Origin: Dyadobacter crusticola DSM 16708
Lineage (GTDB): Bacteria > Bacteroidota > Bacteroidia > Cytophagales > Spirosomataceae
NCBI RefSeq assembly: GCF_000701505.1
Contig: NZ_KL370786.1
Coordinates: forward strand, 450,468 to 514,467
Length of the DNA stretch: 64,000 nt
Direction of reading: 5' to 3'
Part shown: one piece after another, positions 28,583 to 39,400 of the stretch
Layout: every line of letters starts with the position of its first letter
Position numbering within the stretch: the first letter of the stretch is position 1
Position numbers and translations under genes: made by a program
Notes under the pieces: model-generated
Told to the model about the DNA's origin: nothing
Databases searched by the model: none
The model's input: the letters and a program-made list of their open reading frames with translations, nothing else

Positions 28583-28978
28583 TCAGGCTAACGGTGGATG
28601 AAAGATGCTGCCGATCATCAGGCGATCTTTAAAGGAAGATTGAAAATGGTATTTTACAGCATCAATAGCCTGAAAAGAAGGAGCTGCGTACTCCAATGCG
28701 AAGTTACTCTCTGAGCTCATTACCTGGTAGATCAGGCTGGCCATCAAATCCTGTTCTGCCTGGCGCTCCTGCTGTTTTTCGGCAGCGGCCAGCTTTTTGG
28801 CGAGGTAACATTTACCGTTACAGTTGAGCTTGGGCCTGTTCCGGTTAACGCAAAGCGTTTTTGCAATGTAATCTTGTCTGATCTGATAGTCCAGACAGAT
28901 CAGCGGGATCGCCCATGCTTTCACAAGCATCAGCGTCAACAGGCCCAGGCCAATCCACTGTCTCTTTAAACTATTCAA
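28583..28978 (-). CDS. small exported protein with CNGKC motif, copper-type cluster
   Basis: 131 residues from TTG at 28978; there is no ATG before residue 17 and an in-frame stop lies upstream. One N-terminal hydrophobic helix (IGLGLLTLMLVKAWAIPLI) is followed by a conserved-looking Cys segment, TLCVNRNRPKLNCNGKCYL. Small proteins with this CVN...CNGKC signature occur beside copper and SCO genes in Bacteroidota and have no known function. The segment could bind a metal. It lies 99 bp upstream of MbnP on the same strand and is probably the first gene of the cluster. Confidence 0.7.
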   Translation of the reverse strand: MNSLKRQWIGLGLLTLMLVKAWAIPLICLDYQIRQDYIAKTLCVNRNRPKLNCNGKCYLAKKLAAAEKQQERQAEQDLMASLIYQVMSSESNFALEYAAPSFQAIDAVKYHFQSSFKDRLMIGSIFHPPLA

Positions 28979-29224
28979 TGTGAAGCAGATAAGATTTTAT
29001 CACTCGAAGATGCGGTAAAAGTAACCACCAAATGCTAAAAAGTAAAGAGAATGGGCGTCTTCTCTGCACTTAAACCTGATGAAGAAATTTGAAGTGCCAA
29101 ATACAACAGCGGTGATCCGGGTCGTCACATCGTATCGATTGATGCGGTGGAATTGGCTCACAAAAGCTTCAACCACCTGATATTATATTATTATTAAGAC
29201 CAGCAGTCGTTTAGGTTAAACAAA

Positions 29225-29232
29225 TACATTTG
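29225..29232 (+). promoter_or_regulatory. possible -7 promoter element (TAcaTTTG) of the sigma factor gene
   Basis: An exact TAnnTTTG match 12 bp before the ATG at 29244. The gap 28979-29243 between the divergent copper-type cluster and this gene holds no other recognised site. Confidence 0.45.
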
Positions 29233-29243
29233 CGTTGATATCG

Positions 29244-29936
29244 ATGATTTTTGCCGAATCACTTCCTGGAAGGCGAGCTGGTCCCGGCATCAGATCATTG
29301 CTAAAAGACTCTACTGATAAACCGCAGGTTGGCGTGACAACTTACAGTGAATATTCCGAAGAGAAACTGCTGACACTGCTTGCCAGCGGTGACAAGGGAG
29401 TATTTAAATGGATTTACTTCACCTATTTCCCCCGCATCTTTTCCTACGCCCGCAAATTCACCAGGTCCGCGGAGCTGGCCGAAGACATTGCGCAGGATGT
29501 ATTTCTGAAAGTTTGGGAAAACAAAGCTGACTTTGCCGAGATCAAATATTTGGAAGGTTACCTTTTCACGATCTGCAGGAACACCACCCTGAATGTGCTT
29601 TCACGCGCGGCCCGCGAAAACAGGATTTACAACCTGATCATGGCCACAATCCCGCATGCGCACACGAGCACGGAAAATGAGATCCAGACAGCGGAGTACG
29701 ACCTGCTGCTCAGCCAGGCGATCGAACGGCTGCCGTCCCAGCGGAAGAAAATCTTTCAGCTTTGCAAGATCGAAGGTAAAAGTTACGAGCACGTTGCCCG
29801 GGAACTCGGCGTCAGCACGGGTACGGTCAATGATCACATTGTAAAAGCGACCCGCTCAGTCCGTTCCTATTTACTCCGATACGACATTGCCCTCGGAATA
29901 ACCGTGGTCACATCAATTTTCTTAAAAAAATTTTAG
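29244..29936 (+). CDS. ECF RNA polymerase sigma-70 factor (FecI-like)
   Basis: 230 residues from the ATG at 29244 (a TTG lies 9 bp upstream; starts further in are possible). Region 2 is seen as FKWIYFTYFPRIFSYARKFT, ELAEDIAQDVFLKVWEN and YLFTICRNTTLNVL. Region 4 is RLPSQRKKIFQLCKIEGKSYEHVARELGVSTGTVNDHI. It is the first gene of a sigma, FecR, SusC, SusD series. By family analogy it is released by its FecR anti-sigma when the STN-bearing SusC binds substrate, and then transcribes the susCD genes. Confidence 0.95.
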   Translation: MIFAESLPGRRAGPGIRSLLKDSTDKPQVGVTTYSEYSEEKLLTLLASGDKGVFKWIYFTYFPRIFSYARKFTRSAELAEDIAQDVFLKVWENKADFAEIKYLEGYLFTICRNTTLNVLSRAARENRIYNLIMATIPHAHTSTENEIQTAEYDLLLSQAIERLPSQRKKIFQLCKIEGKSYEHVARELGVSTGTVNDHIVKATRSVRSYLLRYDIALGITVVTSIFLKKF

Positions 29937-29991
29937 GAAGCAGCATATGTCCTCCCGCAGTTGTTGGTCATATCTCTAAACCGGCAGCATT

Positions 29992-30972
29992 TTGAAACCA
30001 GAAGATATCGAGAACCTTTTTAAACGCTTTGTAGCTGGACATGTGAGCTACGAAGAAAGCATGCTTGTCGTGGAGTTGCTGGCCACTCCCCACGGACAAA
30101 GCATCTATGGGAAGGTAATCGATGAACATCATCAGGAGAATGCCGTACCGGTTGAACCTTTCAGTAAAGCCGAGCTGGAACGAAGATTTGCAGCGCTTGA
30201 ACGAGCGATCATGAACAAAAGCCGCCCTGCACCTGCGAGCCGCAGCATTGGCAGGAGAGTCTGGCTGGTGGCGGCATCACTGACCGGGTTACTGATGGTA
30301 GCCGGCTTTTCGTGGTATTTTATGCGGGGCGATCAGCTCGTGACTTACAAGACTGATTATGGCGAGCTGAAAGAAGTCACCTTACCTGACGGTTCGCAAG
30401 TTGTGCTCAATGGTCATTCTGCAATCAGTTTTCAGCGCGACTGGCAAGAATCAGTTCGCCAGGTACAGCTTGACGGTGAAGCTTACTTCAAGGTGCGGAA
30501 AACACCCGACCGCAAGAAATTTGTTGTCCAGATCCGTAATTCCGGAAGTATTGAAGTGCTGGGTACCGAGTTCAATGTAAACCACCGGGAGGGCCATTCT
30601 AATGTAATGCTCAAATCGGGTAAGATCAGGCTTTCAGTTGGCGGCAAGCGACTGCTGATGACGCCCGGTGAGCTGGCCGCATTTGCCGATGATGGAACCC
30701 GGCTTTTAAGAAAAAATGTAAATCCCGCCGTTTACAACACCTGGACCGAGCGGAAGATTGTTTTTGAGAATACATCCTTCGGGGATGTTGTGTCTATGCT
30801 TCGGCAAACTTATAATCTGGATGTCCGTGTAAGCGACCGGCAGTTGCTGGCCAAAAAGCTGTCGGGTACTGCGCCCATTCATGATATAGACGTTTTCCTG
30901 GAAGCACTTTCGGGCACTTTTGGACTCACTGTATCCCGCAAGCATGATTATGTCTTGATACAGGCACAATAG
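29992..30972 (+). CDS. FecR-family anti-sigma factor
   Basis: 326 residues from TTG at 29992 (MKPEDIENLFKRFVAGHVSYEE); the first ATG is at residue 24 and would cut the cytosolic sigma-binding helices. One TM helix at about residues 87-107 is followed by the FecR periplasmic domain (VTLPDGSQVVLNGHSAISFQ, VQLDGEAYFKV, VLGTEFNVN) and a DUF4974 C-terminal domain (FENTSFGDVVSMLRQTYNLD). It transduces the signal from SusC across the inner membrane to the sigma factor 55 bp upstream. Confidence 0.95.
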   Translation: MKPEDIENLFKRFVAGHVSYEESMLVVELLATPHGQSIYGKVIDEHHQENAVPVEPFSKAELERRFAALERAIMNKSRPAPASRSIGRRVWLVAASLTGLLMVAGFSWYFMRGDQLVTYKTDYGELKEVTLPDGSQVVLNGHSAISFQRDWQESVRQVQLDGEAYFKVRKTPDRKKFVVQIRNSGSIEVLGTEFNVNHREGHSNVMLKSGKIRLSVGGKRLLMTPGELAAFADDGTRLLRKNVNPAVYNTWTERKIVFENTSFGDVVSMLRQTYNLDVRVSDRQLLAKKLSGTAPIHDIDVFLEALSGTFGLTVSRKHDYVLIQAQ

Positions 30973-31061
30973 CGCCAACATTACAGGCATTTGCCACTGA
31001 AATCATTTATTCGGCCGAAAGGCCGGCAGGAACCCTATTGTCAACTATTTCTCTGTTACCC

Positions 31062-34000
31062 ATGAAACCAAAAACGCTGCGGTGGACGCTCTGTATTTTA
31101 CTTTTGCTGAGCCTGAAAATCCATCCCGTTATTTACGGAAAGCCACAAGCCAATCAAGCGCAGGTCCGTGCTAAGCCATTAAGAGAGGCGCTGGCAGACC
31201 TTGAAAAATCCTTCAAGGTGTCTATCATCTTCGACAACGAGCTGATCGCCAACAAATCAGTTAAAGACAAGAATTTCAAACTCAGGACCATTGAAGAATC
31301 CCTTCGCGCGCTCCTGAAAGATCACGGGCTAGATTACCGGAAGGCTGACAACAACTTCTACTACATTACCAGCAGCAGAAAGCAGGAAAGTATGGCTGTT
31401 CCTGCAAAATCCGAATCACCGGCCGGTCCGGCCTCAGACATTCAGGTCAGCCAAAGTGCCACGCGCTCTGAACAGGCAGCCGTGGGAAAAGTGACGCACA
31501 AAATCACGGGAACTGTTACCGACGCTACTAACAATGAGACACTTCCGGGCGTCAGCATTATGGTCAAAGGGACTTCAACCGGGGCTATCACAGACGAAAA
31601 CGGCCGTTTTGACTTTACTATCGATCAGAATGAGGTTACACTGGTGGTGTCTTACATTGGATACAAGACGTGGGAAGTTTTTACCGGTGGTCAGACGAGC
31701 CTGAAAGTTGCACTTACTCCAAACGTCAAAATGCTGGATGAGGCGGTTGTTGTTGGTTACGGCACGCAGCAGCGAAAGGATGTGACAGGCGCATTATCAG
31801 TGATACAAAGCAAGGACATTGAAAAAATGCCTGTGGCAGGGCTAGACCAGGCGATACAGGGACAGGCTGCCGGCGTATTTGTATCCTCAAACTCGGGAGC
31901 GCCAGGTTCGGATGTCACTGTGCGCGTGCGTGGTACGGGTACGATCGGGAATAACAGCCCATTGTATGTGATTGATGGTACACCGACCGGGCCAGAGTCG
32001 CTCAACCTTTTCAACACCCGTGATATAGAATCGATCGTGGTTTTGAAAGACGCGGCAGCCGCCACTATTTACGGTTCCCGGGCGGCAAATGGCGTTATCC
32101 TGGTAACCACCAAAAAGGGAAAGGCTGGCGAAACGAAGGTGTCTTTTGACAGCTACTACGGGCTGCAATCGGCCTGGCGCTTGCCGAAGCTGTTAAATGT
32201 CGATCAATACGCGACGATTGTCAACGAGGCTTACGTCAATTCAGGTCGCCCGGCTGCATTCGGCCGGCCCGATACGTTGGGTTCTAATCATTACTGGTTG
32301 AATGAATTGTTTAAAACGGCGCCGACACAGAACTATAATTTGTCGATCTCCGGCGGTGGAGAGAAGTCCCAGTTTGCATTATCGGGCTCTTACCTGGATC
32401 AAAAGGGAATTTTGCCGAATAGCGATTTCAGCCGCATTTCATTCCGCATCAATACAACCCATCAGATTAAGCGCAGCTGGCACGCCGGACAAAATCTGAC
32501 AATCAGTCATTCAAGCGGCAATCAGATCCGCACTAACGAACTGGGCGGTATTCTTTCTAATGCCGTATATAAACGACCGTTCGAATCGGTGTACGATGAT
32601 GAGGGGCGATTTTCAGAGAATGCGGCCAACCCTAACCCGATTGCGCAGGCATACCGGACGGAGAACAGGCGGAAGCGGCTCAGATTATTCGGCAATGTTT
32701 TTGCAGAATACGATATCAGCAATGCATTGAAGTTCCGCACCAATTTTGGAATGGATATTAATTATTCCAATAACAAAAATTACATCCCCGCTTTTGGCGC
32801 AACAGCAAACTCACTGATCGAATATGCCGATCTTTCCTACACGCCACTTTGGCAAAATTCACTTTCCTTTAACAAGAAAGTTGAATCCGGGCACGAATTT
32901 TCGGCTGTGGCAAGTATCGACGCGCAGGCTAGCAGGTATGAGTTCACCACTGTGAAGGGAGATAACTTCATCACTGACGAAGCGAATAACCGCTACCTCG
33001 CCGCCGCGCAAAGCGTGGATATCGGCCATTTGAATGGTAATGCGTCGGAATGGTCACTGCTGTCGCTGATTGCCCGCGTGAACTATGCTTTTCGCGACCG
33101 GTATCTGTTGAGCGCCAGCTTTCGCCGCGATGGTACGTCGCGTTTTGCCGAGGGGCACCGCTGGGGTAATTTTCCATCCATTTCCGCTGCCTGGCGGGTG
33201 TCAAACGAGGCGTTTATGCAGCGACAAAGCCTGGTATCTGATCTGAAATTCAGAGCCAGCTGGGGCCAGTTAGGAAACCAGGAGGTTGGCGATAATTACG
33301 CTACTTACAATACTGTTTCCACAGGTCTGCAATATGCATTCGGTCCTGGTAGCCAAACCTACTACGAAGGACTGGGTATCCCAACCAATGGCAGAGGTGG
33401 CGCGAAACTTACTTCTAACCGGCTTGTATGGGAGACCAGCACTCAGACCGATTTTGGCATTGACCTCGGTTTGTTTAAAAACAAATTTACACTCACCGCA
33501 GATTACTTCTCCCGCAAAACCAGCAATATGCTGCTCGATCAGCCGGTATCGGCACTTTCAGGCGCTTCTACCATTAGCGTCAATGCAGGATCGATCCGCA
33601 ACCGCGGTTTGGAACTGGGCCTGAACTACAATGGGGCTTCGGGCGACTTTCAGTACAGCGCAGGTTTGAACCTCACGCGGCTATATAACAAAGTTCTTGA
33701 GCTGAACCCGGGTATCAATTATATCCTCGGGCCGGTCAGCGGAACCCAGGGATCCCTTCTTACGAGAACGTTAATTGGTGGTGAGGTTGGAAGCTTTTAC
33801 GGCTATGTCACCGATGGGATTTTTCAAAACAACGAGGAGATCAAAGCACATGCGAGACAGGAAGTAGCTACTGCGCCGGGGGACATCCGTTTTCGCGATT
33901 TGAATGGCGACGGGGTGATCAACGGCAACGACCAGACTAAAATCGGAAGTCCTATACCGGACTGGTTGTATGGGATCAATGGAAGTGTAAGTTACAAATC

Positions 34001-34475
34001 GTTTGATTTCTCAATGCTTTTGCAAGGTGTGCAGGGCAACGATGTGTACAATCAATTGGCCATGCGCGCCCAAAGCGGCACCAATCTCTTTAACAAATTC
34101 ACTCCGGTGCTGGACCGCTGGACAGGGGAGAGTACCAGCACTACCGAGCCGAGAGTTCATTTGAATGATCCGAACAACAACGCCAGGGTCTCCGACCGCT
34201 GGGTGGAAAGCGGCTCTTACATGCGCCTGAAAAACCTGCAAATCGGCTATACTCTTCCGGCGAGCACATCTGCACGTCTGGGACTTTCCAGGCTGCGTTT
34301 GTCGCTAACCGGTCAAAACCTGCTCACGTTCACCAAATACTCCGGTTTCGATCCGGAAATGGGCCCTTCTACTGAATTTGTGGATGGCCGCGGTGCTGAT
34401 CTGGAAATTGGCGCTGACAAAGGAAGGTACCCGCAGGCGCGCGTATACACCCTTGGGCTGACTGTCGGATTTTAA
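31062..34475 (+). CDS. SusC/RagA TonB-linked outer membrane protein with STN signalling domain
   Basis: 1137 residues from the ATG at 31062; a TTG 24 bp upstream is less likely. The order is signal peptide, STN domain (about residues 40-110: PLREALADLEKSFKVSIIFD), a Ser/Ala-rich linker, a carboxypeptidase regulatory-like domain (GTVTDATNNETLPGVSIMVKGT), the TonB plug (SPLYVIDGTPTG, SIVVLKDAAAATIYGSRAAN) and a 22-strand barrel ending GLTVGF. The STN domain is what contacts FecR, so this is a signalling transporter, unlike the SusC at 363. Confidence 0.96.
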   Translation: MKPKTLRWTLCILLLLSLKIHPVIYGKPQANQAQVRAKPLREALADLEKSFKVSIIFDNELIANKSVKDKNFKLRTIEESLRALLKDHGLDYRKADNNFYYITSSRKQESMAVPAKSESPAGPASDIQVSQSATRSEQAAVGKVTHKITGTVTDATNNETLPGVSIMVKGTSTGAITDENGRFDFTIDQNEVTLVVSYIGYKTWEVFTGGQTSLKVALTPNVKMLDEAVVVGYGTQQRKDVTGALSVIQSKDIEKMPVAGLDQAIQGQAAGVFVSSNSGAPGSDVTVRVRGTGTIGNNSPLYVIDGTPTGPESLNLFNTRDIESIVVLKDAAAATIYGSRAANGVILVTTKKGKAGETKVSFDSYYGLQSAWRLPKLLNVDQYATIVNEAYVNSGRPAAFGRPDTLGSNHYWLNELFKTAPTQNYNLSISGGGEKSQFALSGSYLDQKGILPNSDFSRISFRINTTHQIKRSWHAGQNLTISHSSGNQIRTNELGGILSNAVYKRPFESVYDDEGRFSENAANPNPIAQAYRTENRRKRLRLFGNVFAEYDISNALKFRTNFGMDINYSNNKNYIPAFGATANSLIEYADLSYTPLWQNSLSFNKKVESGHEFSAVASIDAQASRYEFTTVKGDNFITDEANNRYLAAAQSVDIGHLNGNASEWSLLSLIARVNYAFRDRYLLSASFRRDGTSRFAEGHRWGNFPSISAAWRVSNEAFMQRQSLVSDLKFRASWGQLGNQEVGDNYATYNTVSTGLQYAFGPGSQTYYEGLGIPTNGRGGAKLTSNRLVWETSTQTDFGIDLGLFKNKFTLTADYFSRKTSNMLLDQPVSALSGASTISVNAGSIRNRGLELGLNYNGASGDFQYSAGLNLTRLYNKVLELNPGINYILGPVSGTQGSLLTRTLIGGEVGSFYGYVTDGIFQNNEEIKAHARQEVATAPGDIRFRDLNGDGVINGNDQTKIGSPIPDWLYGINGSVSYKSFDFSMLLQGVQGNDVYNQLAMRAQSGTNLFNKFTPVLDRWTGESTSTTEPRVHLNDPNNNARVSDRWVESGSYMRLKNLQIGYTLPASTSARLGLSRLRLSLTGQNLLTFTKYSGFDPEMGPSTEFVDGRGADLEIGADKGRYPQARVYTLGLTVGF

Positions 34476-34505
34476 ACCCTATTTCTCTTTTAATCAAAAT
34501 ATAGC

Positions 34506-35990
34506 ATGAAAAAATTAGTTACTACCTGCATGTTGCTCGCCGCAACACTCCTGAGCTCATCCTGTCAGGATTATCTGGATAAAAAGCCTTTGGGAGAAAC
34601 GCTGCTGGGCAGCATTTCGTCGGAGGAAGAGGCGGTGCTATTCACGAATGCAGCTTACGAGCCGTTGCTTTGGGGCAGGCCTGATCCTATGCAGGGGCAT
34701 TATTTCAATGATGCGTGGGTACTTGGCGATCTGGCTTCTGATGATACCGAGTCGCCCGTCGACCCAAACAATAGCACTGAACGTGCCATTCAGGATTTCA
34801 ATATTTTTCCCGACAATCCGAACTTGCGGGACTGGTTCGGAAGCGCATACAGCGGGATCGCGCGATGCAATCTGGTGATCGACGGTGTTTCCAAGATGCC
34901 TGCGACCGCATTTAAAAACGCGGGTGTGAAAGAGCGCTGCCTGGGAGAGGCTTACTTTCTTCGGGGCTTGTATTATTTTGATCTTGTCAAAGTGTTCGGC
35001 GGCGTTCCATTGATTGAGCAGCCCGTAACCACGATCGAGGGCACACAAGTGGCTCGGGCTACCGATGCGCAAACGTGGGCTTTTGTGGAAAAGGATCTGA
35101 CTACCGCTGCCGGATTGCTGCCGTCGGTGAAAACGTACCGCAATTCGGCCCTTATCGGCCGGGCTACAAAAGGTGCAGCCACTGCCTTACTGGCGAAAGT
35201 GTACCTCTATCAGCAAAAATGGGCCGAGTCGGTGAAGGCGGCGGAGGAAGTGATGCATTCCGGCGATTACGAACTGAATGCGGACTACCTGGCGCAGTTC
35301 AATAACCAGAACGACCAGAATACGATCGAGTCGATATTTGAAGTGCAGGCTTACCGCACTGGCGGCTGGGGCGGCGGAACCGAAATCAGCCTCGATTTCG
35401 GGCGCTGGGGCTTCAATAACCCGACAAAAGAACTGGTAGCTGCATATGAACCAGGCGATCCAAGGCTCGGCTACACAATTTTTAAACCAGGCGACAACCG
35501 CTTCGGGCAGGTTTACGACGGAAAGAACGGCCCGCCGACTGTTACAGGATTTCTGGCAAGGAAATATGTATTCGATCCAGCGACGATAGGTGCTGCTCCA
35601 AATGGCTGGACGGGAGGGGAAGGCATTAATTACGTTGTTCTCCGGTACGCCGACTTGCTTTTGATTCACGCCGAAGCTTTGATCGAACAAAACCAGCGCT
35701 TGCAGGATGCAGTGGCTGATATCAACAAAGTGCGCACGCGGCCGGGGGTAAATATGCCGGTTATCAAACTCGACAACCAACAAGTGCTGCGGGAACGATT
35801 ACGCCACGAGCGCAGGGTAGAACTGGCCCTGGAAGGACACAGGTTCTTCGATATGATCCGCTGGGGCGAGGCGTACGCAGCGCCATTTTTCGCCGCACAA
35901 GGCAAGACCAATTTTCAGTTCAACAAGCATAAACGGTTTCCCATTCCGCAAGCAGAGATAGACCTGAATCCATTGCTTACTCAAAACTAG
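34506..35990 (+). CDS. SusD/RagB-family outer membrane lipoprotein
   Basis: 494 residues from ATG. The lipobox is LLSSSC (Cys near residue 20), followed by QDYLDKKPLGE. SusD fold landmarks include AYFLRGLYYFDLVKVFGGVPL, ALLAKVYLYQQKWAESVKAAEEVM, YADLLLIHAEALIEQ and HERRVELALEGHRFFDMIRWG, with the closing RFPIPQAEIDLNP. It lies 30 bp after its SusC. No glycoside hydrolase, sulfatase or protease is linked, so the ligand remains open. Confidence 0.95.
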   Translation: MKKLVTTCMLLAATLLSSSCQDYLDKKPLGETLLGSISSEEEAVLFTNAAYEPLLWGRPDPMQGHYFNDAWVLGDLASDDTESPVDPNNSTERAIQDFNIFPDNPNLRDWFGSAYSGIARCNLVIDGVSKMPATAFKNAGVKERCLGEAYFLRGLYYFDLVKVFGGVPLIEQPVTTIEGTQVARATDAQTWAFVEKDLTTAAGLLPSVKTYRNSALIGRATKGAATALLAKVYLYQQKWAESVKAAEEVMHSGDYELNADYLAQFNNQNDQNTIESIFEVQAYRTGGWGGGTEISLDFGRWGFNNPTKELVAAYEPGDPRLGYTIFKPGDNRFGQVYDGKNGPPTVTGFLARKYVFDPATIGAAPNGWTGGEGINYVVLRYADLLLIHAEALIEQNQRLQDAVADINKVRTRPGVNMPVIKLDNQQVLRERLRHERRVELALEGHRFFDMIRWGEAYAAPFFAAQGKTNFQFNKHKRFPIPQAEIDLNPLLTQN

Positions 35991-36070
35991 CCCGGCTTCA
36001 TTCCGCTGAATTACCGATACAAGCGCCAGGACAATGCTGATCTTTAAATATCAGCAAACGCCGAGAAGTA

Positions 36071-36105
36071 TTACACCCTGCAAAATGTTGATTTGCAGGG
36101 TGTAA
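36071..36105 (+). terminator. terminator-like 14-bp hairpin after the second susCD operon
   Basis: A perfect 14-bp inverted repeat (ttacaccctgcaaa / tttgcagggtgtaa) with a 7-nt loop, 80 bp after the susD stop. It is followed by AT-rich sequence but no uniform T-run. Confidence 0.65.
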
Positions 36106-36400
36106 TTATATGTTAAGAATGTCATTTGTGGACCCGAAGTTAGTCGGGAACACATTTGCTAATTGGGATTTCTGAATTCAAAACCTTTGATTACACAAAA
36201 ACCTAGGTAAGAACCTGTCCAAAATTCTATTAGTCTTGTAGAAATAGATTGATATTGCTTTTTAAGAGGTGTAAATTGCGCGATGATCGTTGGTAGGGTT
36301 AGCAGTGCTGGCAACTACCGACCAGCAAGTTCATGACATTCATCAACCATGAACTCTGTGCTGGAACGATCAGATACAATTTTGATTTCACCCTCCGCAA
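36106..36400. other. leader region before the hybrid kinase, no gene seen
   Basis: AT-rich intergenic sequence. It must contain the promoter of the hybrid kinase, but no exact TAnnTTTG or other clear site was found. Confidence 0.5.
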
Positions 36401-39400
36401 ATGCAAGAAGAACAAACAATCGCCAGCACTAATGCAAAATCCTGGGATAATCAGGTTTTTACGCTGGCGTTTAGAGCTAATGCCGCTACTGTCTTGGCAA
36501 GTACATCCTTTCAAGCCTTGCTTGGTTTGGAAACTGCCGAGGTGCCTTCGCGGCAGCTATATGATTTCCTCCATCCGGACGAGCGGCATACCACTATCAC
36601 AAAGCTGAATTTACTTCGCCAGAAAAAAATTACGGAGTTTGCAACCACGATCAGGATACACAATGGATCTTACAAAGCCATTACGTGCCATGATGGGCTT
36701 CATCTTGGCGGGGACACGTGGGTAATTCATGGCCGCGTCCTATCGGATGAAGATTTGCTGTATGCACATTCCGACTTTTACAAGCTCTTCTTTGAGCACT
36801 CTCACGATCTGATGTGTATGCACAATAGTGAGGGGGTATTGCTGTCGGTTAACCCATCTGGTGCCGAAAGTTTGGGGTACCAGCCTGATGAGCTGGAAGG
36901 CAAGCTTCTGCTGGATCTGATGCCCGCCGGCTCCACGCCTGCTTTCACGGATTATCTTCAAAGAGTTCTCCATAGCGGACATGCCGAAGGCCTTATGCCG
37001 ATCTTGCATAGGAATGGCAGAAAAATGGTGTGGCGTTACCGGAACAACCTGATTTGTCAAGAGGGCCGTCAGGATATTGTTATTGGTAATGCTGTCGACA
37101 TCACTGACTCGCATAAAATGGCGCGGCAGGTAGAAAGACTTCAGGAGCTATTGGCCGAAACCAACAAAACAGCGCGAGTTGGCGGCTGGGAAGTTGACCT
37201 GAAAACCAATCGGGTTTTTTGGACAGACGTCACCCGCGAAATCCATGAACTTGAACCGGGTTTCCTGCCCAATATAGAGGAAGGACTTTCCTTTTACAAG
37301 GACGGACAAAGCAAGGAGCTCATCGAAACCTGCGTGCATCGTGCCATTACGGAGGGAACGGGCTACGATGTAGAGCTGGAGTTAATCACGGCGAAGGGTA
37401 ACCATGTATGGGTGAGATCTATCGGCAAGACCGAGTTTGTCAACGGAAAATGCGTGCGGCTTTTCGGTACTTTTCAGGATATTAATGAAAGAAAGAAACG
37501 GGAGGTTGAAATTTCCAGATCGCGTAAGCTTTTGCAGGATGTGCTCGATTCTGCGTTAAAAATCAGCATCATAGCTACCGACCCTGATGGAACGATCACC
37601 ATTTTCAATAAGGGAGCCGAGAATATGCTGGGCTATAAAGCAGAAGAGCTCGTGGGCATCCGCTCGCCGGAACTTATCCATTTGGGCAATGAGCTGGAAG
37701 CAAGGGCAACGCAGCTTTCTGATGAATACGACGTTCCCATTTCCGGTTTCAGGACATTTGTGCACCACGCGGAACAGCATGGTTCTGACGTGCGCGACTG
37801 GACCTATAAAAGAAAGGATGGATCCCTAGTACCGGTCAACCTGACCGTGACTGTGATCCGCTCAGAGAACGGGGAAATAGCAGGTTATCTGGGCATTGCG
37901 ACGGACATGACCGACATCCAGACAACCCAGAATGCGCTCTTACTGGAAAAAGCGCGGCTGTCGGCTTTTGTAACCCACTCGCCTGCTGCAGTGGCAATGT
38001 TCGATAAGAATATCTGTTACCTGGCCACCAGTCAAAAATGGATAGAGGATTACCGTCTGGGCGATCAACAGGTAATAGGCCGCTCACATTATGAAGTATT
38101 CCCGAACGTCAGTGAGCAGTGGAAGGCCATTCACCAGCGCTGTCTGGAGGGCGAGATTGTAAACCGTCACGAGGAATGCTGGCGACCGCCGGGCTGGGCA
38201 CATGATCAGTACCTCAACTGGGAGGTAAGGCCCTGGTTTTCACATGACGGTGAGGTAGGCGGCATTATGATGTTTACAAGTGATGCAACCGCTGATGTAG
38301 CGCAACGCCAGGAGCTCAATGCCGCGAAACTCGCTGCCGAGCAGGCAAGTGTGGCAAAATCTGAATTTCTGGCCAGCATGAGCCATGAAATCAGGACTCC
38401 GCTTAACGGGATCATCGGCTTTACTGACTTACTTCTAAAGACCGAAATATCCGCGCTGCAGAGCCAGTATCTCAATATTGTCAATCAGTCGGCCACTGCA
38501 TTGATGAGTGTAATTAACGATATTCTTGACTTCTCCAAGATCGAGGCTGGTAAGCTGGAACTGGACATTGCAAGGTGCGACCTGCTTGAAATTGTTTCAC
38601 AGGCGAGTGATATCGTTTCTTACTCCATTCAGAAGAAAGGCGTCGAATTCCTGCTGAATCTGGCACCTTCGCTGCCAAGGTTCGCTTGGGTGGATGAAAC
38701 CAGACTGAAACAGGTTTTGCTAAATCTGCTCAGCAATGCAGCCAAGTTTACAGATAGTGGCGAGATTGAATTAAGCGTTACCCCGATCGGACTGGTCGGG
38801 CCGATGCGTCAGGCGATCCGGTTCTCGGTAAGGGACACTGGAATCGGCATTCGGGAAGACCGGATGGAGAAAATATTCTCAGCTTTCGCCCAGGAAGACG
38901 GAAGTGTGGCCAAGAAGTACGGAGGAACCGGCCTGGGGCTCACAATTTCCAACCGGCTGTTAGGAATGATGGGAAGCCGCCTTCAACTGACCAGTCAGGT
39001 TGGACAGGGAAGTACTTTTTCCTTTGATATTGGTGTAAAAATCGATAATTCCCGCCCATTTGCATTCGAGAAGGTCGAGCAGGTCCAGCACGTGCTGATT
39101 GTCGATGATAATGAGCATAACCAGATGATCCTTGCTTCCATATTCGACTTGTTCCACATCAGCTCGGACAGGGCCCCGTCAGGTGCAGAAGGCCTGGCGT
39201 TGCTGAAAACACGCAGTTACGATGCAGCGGTGATCGATTTCCACATGCCTGAAATGGATGGCATTGCGATGATAGACGAAATCAGGAAAGAGCTGGACCC
39301 GAGCAAGTTGCCGATCCTGCTTTTACACAGTTCTGCCGACGATATACTCGTCAATGAAGCTGTCAATCGCCTGGGGATCATGGAACATCTGAGCAAGCCG

